A stretch of 64,000 nucleotides of DNA. Source: Ignavibacteriales bacterium. Its GTDB lineage: Bacteria; Bacteroidota; Ignavibacteria; UBA10030; SZUA-254. Position 1 is the first letter of the stretch. The number at the start of each line of letters is the position of its first letter. The position numbers and the translations under genes are program-made. Positions 47,920-56,910 of the stretch are shown one piece after another. The stretch covers positions 819,695 to 883,694 of the forward strand of contig JACRMQ010000007.1 in the NCBI GenBank assembly GCA_016214905.1, written 5' to 3'. Under the pieces are notes generated by a model. The model worked only from the letters and a program-made list of their open reading frames with translations, was not told the origin of the DNA and made no database searches.

Positions 47920-49457
47920 TTAACAGCCGGTGTATTTAAAATTTTTGTGGAATCTTCTGTTATATCTAACCTTACTAAGGTAGATAACAAACCCATAATC
48001 ATCCCGAGGTAAACCATATTTCTGTAAAAAGTTAATTGCAAATCAACAAACGAGACAACGATTTGTCCGACGATCGCGATTATAGCAACGGCACAAAGGG
48101 CTTTCAAGTATGGATCCTTTAAACGCATGAAAGTGTATGTCGCACTCAGAACGTACGAATTTATGAAAAGCCAGAATAAGAAAAATCCAATGACACCCAT
48201 CTTCACCATCAGCCAATAAATCTCGTTGTGTGGTATATATTCTCGGAGAGGAAAAGGAATCTTGGGCAACGCTACAGGTTGATCATATTTATTACCGAAA
48301 CCGATACCAATAATAGGAGATCTCCTGACTGTTTGAGCAAGATTATAATTTTCAAAATCTCGGTAAAGGTTTGAATAGTATCTGTCGCCTGCAGCTTCCT
48401 CGTCGGAGGAGAACGAAGATTTAACAAGTTGAGCCGGTAGAGCGATACTGCTTTCGCTGTTCCAAAAGATCGCCAAATAAAATATGCCGACTACAGCAAC
48501 GGGAAACATCCTCTTGAATAGTTTTACCCGTTGAATTTTTGGTAAAAGAATTATAAATGTGATCAGGGCAAATCCAAACGCGGCATATGTTGCACGTCGC
48601 TGAGATAAAATGAAAATTCCCAACAGAGGTAATAACAACCAATATAGGATTTTCTTTTGATTATCATCACTCTTGAATAAAATCATACCGAACAATAGGA
48701 TAAAAAGGGAGACGAAGAACAAAGGATCTTCGTGATTCGTAAGTTCAGTTCTGGATCCGAAACTAAATCCCAATCTCAGGGCGCGAATAACGCCTTGCAT
48801 TGCTTTAAAAGTGAGCGCGCCGATGACAACCCAGATCAGCAGCCGCAGTTGTTCCCGCGATTGGATAATTTGCGGGATAAAAAAATAAATAACTCCCATG
48901 TAGAACAATGCCCTTAATTCCCATAGGGCAGGTAAAAAATCTCCACCTCTTGCTAAACCATAAACCGCAGAAATAATAAGCCAGCCGAAAAAAAGAAGAG
49001 CTGTAAACCAAACCGGCACACGATTCAATTGCACATTCTTGCCGAGAACGATCATTATTATCCAAACCGTTCCAATCAGTAACAATTGGAGTTCAAGCGG
49101 ATTCAGAACGGCAGCATCGATTCTCGAAAAAAGCGGAAGCGCTTTTAAATTTCCAAAATACTCTGTTCCGATTATAGTTATCCCGTAACCTCGCGGCGGA
49201 AATTGGTCAAATAACAACACCATGCCAATGAATAATATGAATCCCCAATCAACTCGGTATAATGTAATCATCACCGCCAAAACGAGAAATATCACGGCCA
49301 CAGTCGCGAATACGCTTCCACCGCTGCTCAAAAATATGATCGATAGAATTAATGAAAGAATGATAATGAGAATGGTGCTTCTGTGTGTGTTAAATTTCGC
49401 AGCTAACCAAGCGAATTTAAATTTCTGAATAATTTTATTTTCCGGTTCGATTTGCAT
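47916..49457 (-). CDS. O-antigen polymerase/ligase-like membrane protein (Wzy/WaaL)
   Basis: 513 residues with about 12 hydrophobic helices and the Wzy_C-type periplasmic loop. That loop ends near PIIGIGFGNKYDQP and REYIPHNEIYWLMVKMGVIG, the P-H-N-x-x-x motif of the family. It likely polymerises repeat units in the periplasm. Its SD overlaps the end of the small membrane protein gene upstream, so both are coupled. Confidence 0.85.
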   Translation of the reverse strand: MQIEPENKIIQKFKFAWLAAKFNTHRSTILIIILSLILSIIFLSSGGSVFATVAVIFLVLAVMITLYRVDWGFILFIGMVLLFDQFPPRGYGITIIGTEYFGNLKALPLFSRIDAAVLNPLELQLLLIGTVWIIMIVLGKNVQLNRVPVWFTALLFFGWLIISAVYGLARGGDFLPALWELRALFYMGVIYFFIPQIIQSREQLRLLIWVVIGALTFKAMQGVIRALRLGFSFGSRTELTNHEDPLFFVSLFILLFGMILFKSDDNQKKILYWLLLPLLGIFILSQRRATYAAFGFALITFIILLPKIQRVKLFKRMFPVAVVGIFYLAIFWNSESSIALPAQLVKSSFSSDEEAAGDRYYSNLYRDFENYNLAQTVRRSPIIGIGFGNKYDQPVALPKIPFPLREYIPHNEIYWLMVKMGVIGFFLFWLFINSYVLSATYTFMRLKDPYLKALCAVAIIAIVGQIVVSFVDLQLTFYRNMVYLGMIMGLLSTLVRLDITEDSTKILNTPAVK

Positions 49458-49461
49458 ATTC

Positions 49462-49641
49462 CTACCTTAAAAATGTAGCGTCCGGTATTTGAAGCGAATA
49501 CATCACATAAACAACAACCGCCACTTGAAGCATGGCGATTATTACGATTAAGATATGTTGTCTCCAATGATGTTGACGGATATGTTTTCCGATTATTACA
49601 ACTATCATCAGGAGACCTAGTGTTCCGATAACTGCTATCAT
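49462..49641 (-). CDS. 59-residue two-helix membrane protein
   Basis: A short frame from the ATG at 49639-49641 to the stop at 49462. Two hydrophobic helices (about 2-17 and 31-48) flank the His/Arg-rich loop KHIRQHHWRQH. The stop lies in AAGGTAGGA, the ribosome-binding site of the polymerase gene, and the start is 12 bp after the kinase-like gene, so it fits the operon without gaps. It has no clear ribosome-binding site of its own and could rely on coupling. Unknown family; possibly helps the polymerase. Confidence 0.5.
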   Translation of the reverse strand: MIAVIGTLGLLMIVVIIGKHIRQHHWRQHILIVIIAMLQVAVVVYVMYSLQIPDATFLR

Positions 49642-49653
49642 CTGTAAAACTGG

Positions 49654-50460
49654 TTAGTGATGTTCTTGAGGGAGATCGAATCTGTTCAACACGAAACCGA
49701 GCACTTGTCGTTCATTGATGCGCTGAAATATTGCATCCACTTCTTCCTTCTTAGTTTTTCCCGAGTGAACTACTACAACCAATCCGTGCAGTTGATTAGC
49801 AAAAAGTGTTGGCACGCAGACAGAGTTGATTGCCGGCATATCTACGATTATAAGTTCATAGTGCTGTTCAAGCGAATAGATTAAATCTCTGAATGCGGCG
49901 AGCTGATCAAGCCCCAGCATCGCCCGCGATGAAACGGGAGATGTGTCTTCGTGTATGGAATTATTTGCAAATAGATTTTCATGAGGGATAATTGTGCTGC
50001 CAGCCGTCAGCACATCTAAATTTTCTATCATTGTTCGTGACACATTGATCTCGGAAGATATCAAACCCTCTGTCAATCCCGGAGCTAAAGGAACTCCAAA
50101 AATCCTGTGGAGGTTCGGATTAGCCACATTGAGATCGACCAAAATAGTTTTTTTCTGGGACCCCATGGCGAACGAAACTGCCATGTTGCAACTGATCAAA
50201 GTTTTTCCTTCACCCAGTTTTGCGCTTGTTATGCCGAGAGTTAAATTAACGTTTTGATTATCGCGCGAGAGTAGAAAATAATTAAATGAATTGTAATATT
50301 TGTATTTTATTACAGATTCATCTATGAATTTCCCTGTTTCGGGATTGGTCACAACCGTTTTTATGAGACGAATTATTTTTTCATTTTTTTCATGACTCTC
50401 TGATTCGCCAATGTTTGGGTTAGCACCAGTGTGAGTCTGTTTTGATCCTGGATCTATCAT
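49654..50460 (-). CDS. tyrosine-kinase-like ATPase (CpsD/CapB family) of the exopolysaccharide locus
   Basis: 268 residues. Walker A AKLGEGKTLI, Walker A' region ILVDLNVANPNLHRIFG (usually IDADLRRP) and Walker B LIIVDMPAINSV, as in BY-kinases. There is no C-terminal tyrosine cluster; the chain ends NRFDLPQEHH. It would pair with the Wzz-like protein next door to set chain length. The altered A' motif suggests weakened or changed kinase activity. Confidence 0.82.
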   Translation of the reverse strand: MIDPGSKQTHTGANPNIGESESHEKNEKIIRLIKTVVTNPETGKFIDESVIKYKYYNSFNYFLLSRDNQNVNLTLGITSAKLGEGKTLISCNMAVSFAMGSQKKTILVDLNVANPNLHRIFGVPLAPGLTEGLISSEINVSRTMIENLDVLTAGSTIIPHENLFANNSIHEDTSPVSSRAMLGLDQLAAFRDLIYSLEQHYELIIVDMPAINSVCVPTLFANQLHGLVVVVHSGKTKKEEVDAIFQRINERQVLGFVLNRFDLPQEHH

Positions 50461-50518
50461 TTATTATCTATTATTTATTAATATTTTTAGTCAATCAGCC
50501 GGAACGAAGTGTGTATTA

Positions 50519-51868
50519 TCACTTTCGTTCCTCTTTGATGCCTTCGCCTATGAAAGCTATAATCGGCTTTTGATATACTTCAATATCTTTTGGAGCTCTA
50601 ATCGTTGTATCGAGTAATTCTGCAAGTATAACCGAAAGAAATCCAAAAAAGATACTAACGCCCAATCCACCGAATACAATCATCGGACGATTGGGTTTTG
50701 TCGGGGTTATCGGTACTATTGGCGGATCTATTATAACAAATTGATTTGCACTCTTTAGACTCAGATCGCGAGAAGTACGGGCTTGCTCAAGCTTGACTTT
50801 CATCTCATCATACAATTTCCTGTAAATTGTGTAATCCGACTCCTTATCTCCACCCATTTGCTCGCTAATCGACGATTCCCTGATACCATCAATAATTTGT
50901 GTCTTGCGCGTTTCAAGTTCTGTTCGTGATGAATTGATCCTCTTGATTTCAGAATCAATTGAAGTTTTCATCCTTTCCAAGAGTTCCGGCAACTGTGATT
51001 CGATTTTTTGCACTTCGGGATATTGAGGAGTGTAACGCCTGAGGTAATCATCGTATTTTGACAACAGGGTGCGGAGTTCCAGCGCGAAAGGTATATCAAG
51101 ACCCTGCAATTCATAAAGCGAATTTCGGCTTTCCTCAGTTTTCAAATTTAAAGATGAAGTACGAAGGGTATTGAATGCCTGGTGATTTGTTCTTAATTTG
51201 ACGTCGAAATCTGCTATTTGTTTTTCAATGGTTTCCAATTGGCCATACAAAGTGCGACTCTCTGTCGGTAAAGAGCTAATTCGCCGGCCGATTATAGAAA
51301 CAACTTGCCGCTGACTCAATTCAAACTTTTCTTTTATTTCAGCAAGTTTATTTTCGAAAAATTGAACTGACTGTTCCCCTCGCTGATTTTCAACTCCCAT
51401 TAAAGTTTCAATGAAAAGCTTCGATAGAAGTTCAACAGCACGCTTCGCTCTTTGTGGATCGTCGTCCGTAAATGTAATTCTGAACGAGTCGGAACCGCGC
51501 TTCTCAGTTTCAATTAAGTTCGTAAGTGCATTTACAAGTTTTTGTCTTTTTTCTTCAGTCTGGGCTTTCTCTCCATACCCGAGGCTATCTATCAATTTCA
51601 GAAGCATAGTTCTGCTGTAGAGGATTTCATTGAATGTTCTAAGGCGGTCTTCAGACGCCATCGCTCTTGAAATTTCGTAGCCAAGCAAGAGGTTGGGGAT
51701 TTCATCCCGTTGAACAAGTATTGTTGATGAAGATTCGAACTTTTGCGGAAGAAGCAGAGCACCGACTATGCTGATACTTGTGATGATAATTATTGGGATA
51801 TAGAAAAATTTTCTCCTTCTTCGAAAGAGAGAAAATATTTCGTGTAATGTAAATTGTGCAGAACGCAA
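50519..51868 (-). CDS. Wzz/GNVR-type chain-length determinant
   Basis: 449 residues from a TTG start with AAAGGA upstream. There is a membrane helix near 20-38 and another at about 405-428, with a long periplasmic coiled-coil between them. The Pro-rich motif PTKPNRP before the second helix is the Wzz/GNVR hallmark. No fused kinase domain; that activity is supplied by the next gene. It is the first gene of the minus-strand operon, 52 bp from its sigma-54 promoter. Confidence 0.9.
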   Translation of the reverse strand: MRSAQFTLHEIFSLFRRRRKFFYIPIIIITSISIVGALLLPQKFESSSTILVQRDEIPNLLLGYEISRAMASEDRLRTFNEILYSRTMLLKLIDSLGYGEKAQTEEKRQKLVNALTNLIETEKRGSDSFRITFTDDDPQRAKRAVELLSKLFIETLMGVENQRGEQSVQFFENKLAEIKEKFELSQRQVVSIIGRRISSLPTESRTLYGQLETIEKQIADFDVKLRTNHQAFNTLRTSSLNLKTEESRNSLYELQGLDIPFALELRTLLSKYDDYLRRYTPQYPEVQKIESQLPELLERMKTSIDSEIKRINSSRTELETRKTQIIDGIRESSISEQMGGDKESDYTIYRKLYDEMKVKLEQARTSRDLSLKSANQFVIIDPPIVPITPTKPNRPMIVFGGLGVSIFFGFLSVILAELLDTTIRAPKDIEVYQKPIIAFIGEGIKEERK

Positions 51869-51919
51869 TTTGATTTCCTTTAAGTGATGAAAATAATTTC
51901 AGGTAGCGCGTTTATTAAA

Positions 51920-51935
51920 GGCAACTAACATGCCA
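51920..51935 (-). promoter_or_regulatory. sigma-54 (-24/-12) promoter of the Wzz operon
   Basis: Minus strand TGGCATGTTAGTTGCC. GG and GC are 10 nt apart, as required by sigma-54 (consensus TGGCAC-N5-TTGCA). Predicted start near 51909, about 40 bp before the TTG start codon of the Wzz-like gene. Confidence 0.8.
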
Positions 51936-52276
51936 TTAATGATCGTTTATAATTAAGTAAATTCGTGAAAATATTTGTTGTGGCAGATCACTTTTCTCAA
52001 ACAATTCTCATAATTTTATTGTTCCAACCATGAAGTGGGAACTATTTACACGCTAAATTTAAAAATGCTCAATGCCAGCAAAACTCGAGTTATTCTTGTG
52101 TGTAAATTATTTACTTTTATCCATTATTCAATCATTTGGTCTACGAAAAATAAAAGAATCTTAACCGGATGAGCTCTAATTTCAAATCGGTGACCGATAT
52201 CAACATTTATCAGATCTATAATTCGCACATTGTGGTGCCTTTAGGGATCAATTTTCGATATCATAATTGAATCCTA

Positions 52277-52292
52277 TGGCATAGGATTTGCC
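52277..52292 (+). promoter_or_regulatory. sigma-54 (-24/-12) promoter of the Wza operon
   Basis: Plus strand TGGCATAGGATTTGCC, with exact GG-N10-GC spacing and the same TGGCAT and TTGCC ends as the promoter at 51920. Predicted start near 52303, leaving about an 80-nt leader. Confidence 0.8.
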
Positions 52293-52384
52293 AATTAGAA
52301 TAGGCATCTACCAACTCCTCCTGTTAATTGATTTCTGAAACATCTCGTAAGGAGGAAAAATTTTCAACTAATTTATAAAGATTT

Positions 52385-53092
52385 ATGATAAAACGAATAA
52401 TATTATTTGGCATATCTGGTTTGTTTGTGATGATTATAGGGTGTTCACCTTCAGAAGAAATAGCGAAAGATAATCTGACACAAATTATCCGATCGGGTAG
52501 CCGTTCGATGCAAGTTGAAGCGCAATCGAGCGGTTATGTTATTAGGCAATCCGATCAGGTGCAAATTGCAGTTTGGGGATATCCTGAATTTAATTGTCAA
52601 GGACCCGTTAAAGAAAATGGTGCGGTCACTGTTCCTCTTTTAGGAGAGGTTGTCGCAGCGGGATTGACAAAAGAACAATTCACGGAACAATTGAAACAAA
52701 AACTTTCGGTATACATCCAGGGAGAAATTCAATTATCTGCAACGATCACAAGCGCGATTCCCCAAAAGATTGCCGTTCTTGGTGCAATAACAAATCAGAA
52801 TAATTATCCTATTACAACGGATGTGACATTAATCGAAGTTCTTTCTGCCGCAGGCGGTACAACCATCGATTCTGATTTGAGGCATATCAGGATCATTCGC
52901 AATGGTATGAGCGATCAACCGATCGATGTTGATCTAACAGCTTATATAGAGAACGGAAATATTGAAGCTATTCCGATGGTTCGCCCAGGTGATACAGTAT
53001 TTATACCCAAAAAATCGAACGTCATAAGGGAATTATCCGATTTTATGCGTGACGCCATATTTATTTTCGGTTTCTTCCGAATATTTAATTAA
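52385..53092 (+). CDS. Wza-like polysaccharide export lipoprotein (Poly_export/SLBB)
   Basis: 235 residues. The lipoprotein signal ends MIIGC, giving Cys20 as lipidation site. Poly_export domain (about 50-130, YVIRQSDQVQIAVWGYPEF and VPLLGEVVAAGLT) and SLBB domain (about 135-200, IAVLGAITNQNNYPI) follow. It should form the outer-membrane or periplasmic channel for the polymer. GGAGG (52351-52355) lies 29 nt before the ATG with no closer start in frame, so translation may start weakly or use a nearer AAAG. Confidence 0.9.
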   Translation: MIKRIILFGISGLFVMIIGCSPSEEIAKDNLTQIIRSGSRSMQVEAQSSGYVIRQSDQVQIAVWGYPEFNCQGPVKENGAVTVPLLGEVVAAGLTKEQFTEQLKQKLSVYIQGEIQLSATITSAIPQKIAVLGAITNQNNYPITTDVTLIEVLSAAGGTTIDSDLRHIRIIRNGMSDQPIDVDLTAYIENGNIEAIPMVRPGDTVFIPKKSNVIRELSDFMRDAIFIFGFFRIFN

Positions 53093-53104
53093 CCGAGTGC
53101 CGAA

Positions 53105-54049
53105 ATGAACAGTTCAAAAAGGATAATTTCATTCATATTCATCCAGTCAATGATTGGATGTTTATTCATTAACAGTCTGGATGCTCAAACGTTGTATTTT
53201 AATTCCAGACATGCACTTATCGGGGCTCGTGCAGCTTCGTTAGCTGATGCACTTGTTGCCGAAGCATACGATGCGAATACGATGTATTCGAATCCGGCGG
53301 CGCTTGTTCACTTAACAAAATCATCATTGGTTCTCAACCATAATCAAGAAAGATATTTCGATGGTATGACGGAAAATGTTGGCTTACCGGTGCGTACCGG
53401 TTTTTCAGAAGCAATGGTTTTTGGTTTGAGCGTAAGTCATATCGGATATTTAAAAAAGGTTACAACCACCAATATCCATCCATTCCAAATCGGTTATGAT
53501 TTTGCATACGCGAAAGAAATAATGCCGACATTCAGCGTCGGTGCCAGGATCGGTGTCGATTATGGACAGGCAGGAAATACAAATTTGCTGGGTGCTTCAG
53601 CATCTCTGGGTATCTGCTATTCTCCTTCACCCGAAATAACATATGGTGCTGCGTACAACGGCATTGGAACAGGAATTCATTATAATATCAGCGGTGGAAC
53701 AACTGCTATTAGGTCAGAGAAATTACCCCAAAGTTTGCAAGCGGGTGTTGCCATGCGGTACCCTGCAATTCCAAATCAGAATATCGTTACCGTGGCAATC
53801 TCCAACGAAAAAATTTTCGGGCAAACAGGTATTCAATACTCCGGTGGTGTCGAGATATATCCGATACAGTTTCTTGCTATTCGTGGCGGTTATACAGTGA
53901 AGAATCTGGATAAGTCTGCCAGAGTTGGCTTAGGTATACGTTCAGGTTATGGTAATTTTGATATTTCTATTTCACCAAGCCGTTCAACGGACCGGTCGAT
54001 ATTCATCACCGGTTCATTCATTCTTTGGAAAACAGAACAACGCTATTAG
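53105..54049 (+). CDS. PorV-like outer-membrane beta-barrel protein
   Basis: 314 residues with a signal peptide ending LDAQ. Alternating strands such as GARAASLADALVA, NPAALVHLTKSSLVLNHNQ and the C-terminal FITGSFILW fit the PorV/PorQ/UPF0164 barrel family of the FCB group. PorV delivers T9SS cargo for surface attachment, which suits the sorted proteins elsewhere in this window. It starts 12 bp after the Wza-like gene. Confidence 0.75.
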   Translation: MNSSKRIISFIFIQSMIGCLFINSLDAQTLYFNSRHALIGARAASLADALVAEAYDANTMYSNPAALVHLTKSSLVLNHNQERYFDGMTENVGLPVRTGFSEAMVFGLSVSHIGYLKKVTTTNIHPFQIGYDFAYAKEIMPTFSVGARIGVDYGQAGNTNLLGASASLGICYSPSPEITYGAAYNGIGTGIHYNISGGTTAIRSEKLPQSLQAGVAMRYPAIPNQNIVTVAISNEKIFGQTGIQYSGGVEIYPIQFLAIRGGYTVKNLDKSARVGLGIRSGYGNFDISISPSRSTDRSIFITGSFILWKTEQRY

Positions 54050-54063
54050 TGAAAGAAATCTAT

Positions 54064-54882
54064 ATGATTAGTTTGGTTACGCAAGAAGTTCTATCTGCCG
54101 ATAGTCCGTCGGTTGAAGAATTATTAAAAAAGATTGAACCGATAATTTTAGGCGGCCTGGGCTTGATTATTGTTGGCGAAGAGGGGACGGAAAGAGAATA
54201 CATTGCTTCACGAATACATCAGATAAGTGGTCGTGAACAACGTCTTTTCAGAAGATTCGATTGTAATTACAATTATCAATCTTTGTTAGAAAAAATAATA
54301 TTTGGTTCGGAAGATTTAGCGCTGACCGGAGTTGAGATCAATCGCGGTACTCTTGAGAATGTTCATAAAGGTTCAATATATTTTGAAAATATTGAAAAAT
54401 TATCGCCTCGAATGATATCTCGCTTAGTGAGAGAAGTTGAGAATCAACATTTTCGTCGGGTTGGCGGTGTTGAAGATATCCCATTAAACGTTCGGTTTTT
54501 TGCAGGAATGGATTCAAAGATCGTTAATAAATTGAATCCTGAGACCAACGAATTAATACATCGATTATTTCCTATTATCGTTAATTTTCCTCCTTTCAGA
54601 GAAAGAAAGAATGATATACTTTATTATTTAAGAAAATCGATCGAAAAGTATTCTTCTTCTCGTGTGATGAGCGATACGATTACTTCGGAGGAATTTCGCC
54701 AATTTGTACTAACTTATTCATGGCCGGGGAATCTTAAAGAATTTGATAATGTTATGAAAAATACTATATCAACTGCCGGATGGAAGAGTATCCGGATGGA
54801 GCATCTGCCTCCATATCTATATCAGCAATATTTGAGTAATAAACAGGTTTTTGCTATAAATTTTAACGAAGGATTAAATTGA
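54064..54882 (+). CDS. sigma-54-activator-like AAA+ protein with degenerate ATPase motifs
   Basis: 272 residues from the ATG at 54064 with GAAAG before it. The order of family elements is kept but key residues are lost. Walker A GESGTGKE appears as GEEGTERE (the Lys is replaced). The sigma-contacting GAFTGA loop appears as LALTGV. Walker B FLDE appears as YFEN. HRLFPIIVNFPPFRERKNDI and SWPGNLKEF match the later conserved parts. There is no receiver or HTH domain. It probably cannot hydrolyse ATP or bind DNA alone, and may modulate a true activator. Confidence 0.8.
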   Translation: MISLVTQEVLSADSPSVEELLKKIEPIILGGLGLIIVGEEGTEREYIASRIHQISGREQRLFRRFDCNYNYQSLLEKIIFGSEDLALTGVEINRGTLENVHKGSIYFENIEKLSPRMISRLVREVENQHFRRVGGVEDIPLNVRFFAGMDSKIVNKLNPETNELIHRLFPIIVNFPPFRERKNDILYYLRKSIEKYSSSRVMSDTITSEEFRQFVLTYSWPGNLKEFDNVMKNTISTAGWKSIRMEHLPPYLYQQYLSNKQVFAINFNEGLN

Positions 54883-54972
54883 ATTTTAATGGGTAACTCG
54901 GATAAAAATATTTGTGCTTTGAACATTTTTTTTGTAAACTGTTAGGTAAGAAAGGGCTTTGGTGGGATTGTC

Positions 54973-56910
54973 ATGTTATTACCTTTGATATTAATTTTTG
55001 TTATTCCTCTGATTTTATCGCTAGTTGTAACTCCGTATGTTATCGGATTCGCCGAGCATATCGGTGCGATGGATATGCCGAATGATCGGAAGGTACATAA
55101 ATATCCGATACCGCGTCTGGGTGGAATAGCTATCTATATCAGTTTTTTTGCCGGGTTAATCTTTTCGTTGTATCTTCAACCATCAGTTCATCCGTTTGGC
55201 ACCATCACTCCCAATACCGGAATAATGTTGGTAGTTTCTTTATCGATTGTTTTAATCCTGGGAATTTGGGATGATCTAAAACAATTAACGCCGGGCAAAA
55301 AATTTATTGGCCAGGTACTTGCTGCGTCGATTGTTTATTTTGCAGGGTTCCGTATCTCAACAATTACCTCTCCTATGGATTTCGCGTTATTAGATCTCGG
55401 CTTACTTGATTTCCCCGCTACAATTCTCTGGATCGTAGGAGTTACCAACGCTTTCAATCTGATAGACGGTTTAGATGGGCTCGCATCGGGAGTTGCTCTC
55501 ATCGTTGCCATCACTATTTTCCTGATATCATTTATGAAGAATGATATCGGCTCTGCCATGTTGGCGCTATTACTTGCCGGTGCCGTGCTCGGATTTTTAC
55601 GCTACAATTTTAACCGCGCCCGGATTTTTCTGGGGGATTCAGGATCTCTCTTCATCGGGTTTACACTTGCGATTTTATCGATGACAAGTTCCACTAAAGG
55701 ATCAACCGCATTTTCAATTATCGTTCCGTTTCTCACACTTGGTCTACCGATCATGGATACTATGCTTGCCATGACGAGACGTTTCCTTCGCTCAATGTTC
55801 CCTGAACAAAAAGAATACAAGCCGTTCATACGAAAGATGTTAACATTATTCGATCCTGATAAAGGTCATATTCATCATCAATTGATTAACCTCGGCTTAT
55901 CCCATCGTAAAGTTGTGTTACTTCTTTATGTGGTTTCTGTCGTATTCGGTATCGGAGCGTTCGCGGTAACTGTTACAAACACCTTGAGCGCTATACCAAT
56001 TCTGATAGCGATCAGCGTTGCAACTATAGTTGGTGTTAGTCAATTGAAGTATAAAGAGATGGCTGTCTTACGTAACGGCTATCTGCTTCCGATATATAAA
56101 ATGCAATTGATGAATAATACATTTTTCCTCGGTTTCCTCGATATCGCATTTATTATTATTTCTTTCGTATCTGCAACCGCGTTGGCATCAATAGGTCCAT
56201 CTGGTCTGGCATATAATCAGAGTGTTTTTAAAACGATTATGCTAGTTTCGGGAATTCAATTGGTTATTTTTTATTTCAGCGGATTGTATAAAGGAACATT
56301 CCACCAGTGGGGGTTTGGCGATATATTGAAGATTATAAAAGTCGTTTCAATAGCAGTTGCGGCTACGTGGGGTACTTTTGCGCTCTTTCCAAAGATGGGT
56401 TTTCATTTTAGTATCACAATTTTAATTATCGATTTTTATCTTTTGATAACACTCGTTATGGGAACGAGGATATCGTATCAAATCCTGAATTATTTCTCGA
56501 AGCGCGGTGAACGCGGGAAGAAAAATGTCCTGATATACGGCGCCGATATTAAGGGCGGTCTCATGCTTCAGGAAATGGTGGATGACACCAGTTTGCAGAT
56601 TTCACCTGTAGGATTTTTAGATGATGATCCGAGACTCGAAGGTAAAAGATTAAACGGTTATCCGATTTTCGGTGGCCATTGGAAATTAGAGCGCTTAATC
56701 AATACCAAAGGAATATCGGAAGTAATACTGAGTAACGACTCGATCAAGCCGACAATAATGAAGCGCTTAATTGAAATTGCCAGAAATCATAACATCGTTA
56801 TTCGGAAATTTAAAGTTCGCTTCGAAGAAGTGTCAAGAATAGAACAAAAAACACAGGTTTTCGAAAATCGTCCTTCCGTTTCTGAGCGGAATAAAAAGCA
56901 GTCTGTTTAA
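54973..56910 (+). CDS. WecA/MraY-type initiating transferase fused to FlaA1/CapD-like nucleotide-binding region
   Basis: 645 residues. The N-terminal part (about 1-340) is a PNPT-family enzyme with HKYPIPRLGG, GIWDDLKQL, NAFNLIDGLDGLASG, FLGDSGSL and GHIHHQL, covering the catalytic Asp and His motifs, and would load a sugar phosphate on undecaprenyl phosphate. A second membrane block (about 375-500) and a Rossmann segment (KKNVLIYGADIKGG, VGFLDDDPRLEGKRLNGYPI) resemble the N-terminal half of FlaA1/CapD/PglF dehydratases, without their catalytic C-terminus. This fusion is unusual. Confidence 0.88.
   Translation: MLLPLILIFVIPLILSLVVTPYVIGFAEHIGAMDMPNDRKVHKYPIPRLGGIAIYISFFAGLIFSLYLQPSVHPFGTITPNTGIMLVVSLSIVLILGIWDDLKQLTPGKKFIGQVLAASIVYFAGFRISTITSPMDFALLDLGLLDFPATILWIVGVTNAFNLIDGLDGLASGVALIVAITIFLISFMKNDIGSAMLALLLAGAVLGFLRYNFNRARIFLGDSGSLFIGFTLAILSMTSSTKGSTAFSIIVPFLTLGLPIMDTMLAMTRRFLRSMFPEQKEYKPFIRKMLTLFDPDKGHIHHQLINLGLSHRKVVLLLYVVSVVFGIGAFAVTVTNTLSAIPILIAISVATIVGVSQLKYKEMAVLRNGYLLPIYKMQLMNNTFFLGFLDIAFIIISFVSATALASIGPSGLAYNQSVFKTIMLVSGIQLVIFYFSGLYKGTFHQWGFGDILKIIKVVSIAVAATWGTFALFPKMGFHFSITILIIDFYLLITLVMGTRISYQILNYFSKRGERGKKNVLIYGADIKGGLMLQEMVDDTSLQISPVGFLDDDPRLEGKRLNGYPIFGGHWKLERLINTKGISEVILSNDSIKPTIMKRLIEIARNHNIVIRKFKVRFEEVSRIEQKTQVFENRPSVSERNKKQSV

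Larger units (their letters stand above)
51869..52384. other. divergent regulatory region between the two exopolysaccharide operons
   Basis: 516 bp without a gene. It holds a sigma-54 promoter at each end (given separately). Between them are a 13-bp palindrome ATCGGTGACCGAT (52186-52198), about 80 bp behind the plus promoter; an inverted repeat GTTCC/GGAAC (52021-52025 and 52038-52042), about 90-100 bp behind the minus promoter; and GTAAATTATTTAC (52102-52114). Upstream sites of this kind bind sigma-54 activators, but which palindrome is used cannot be told here. Confidence 0.65.
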
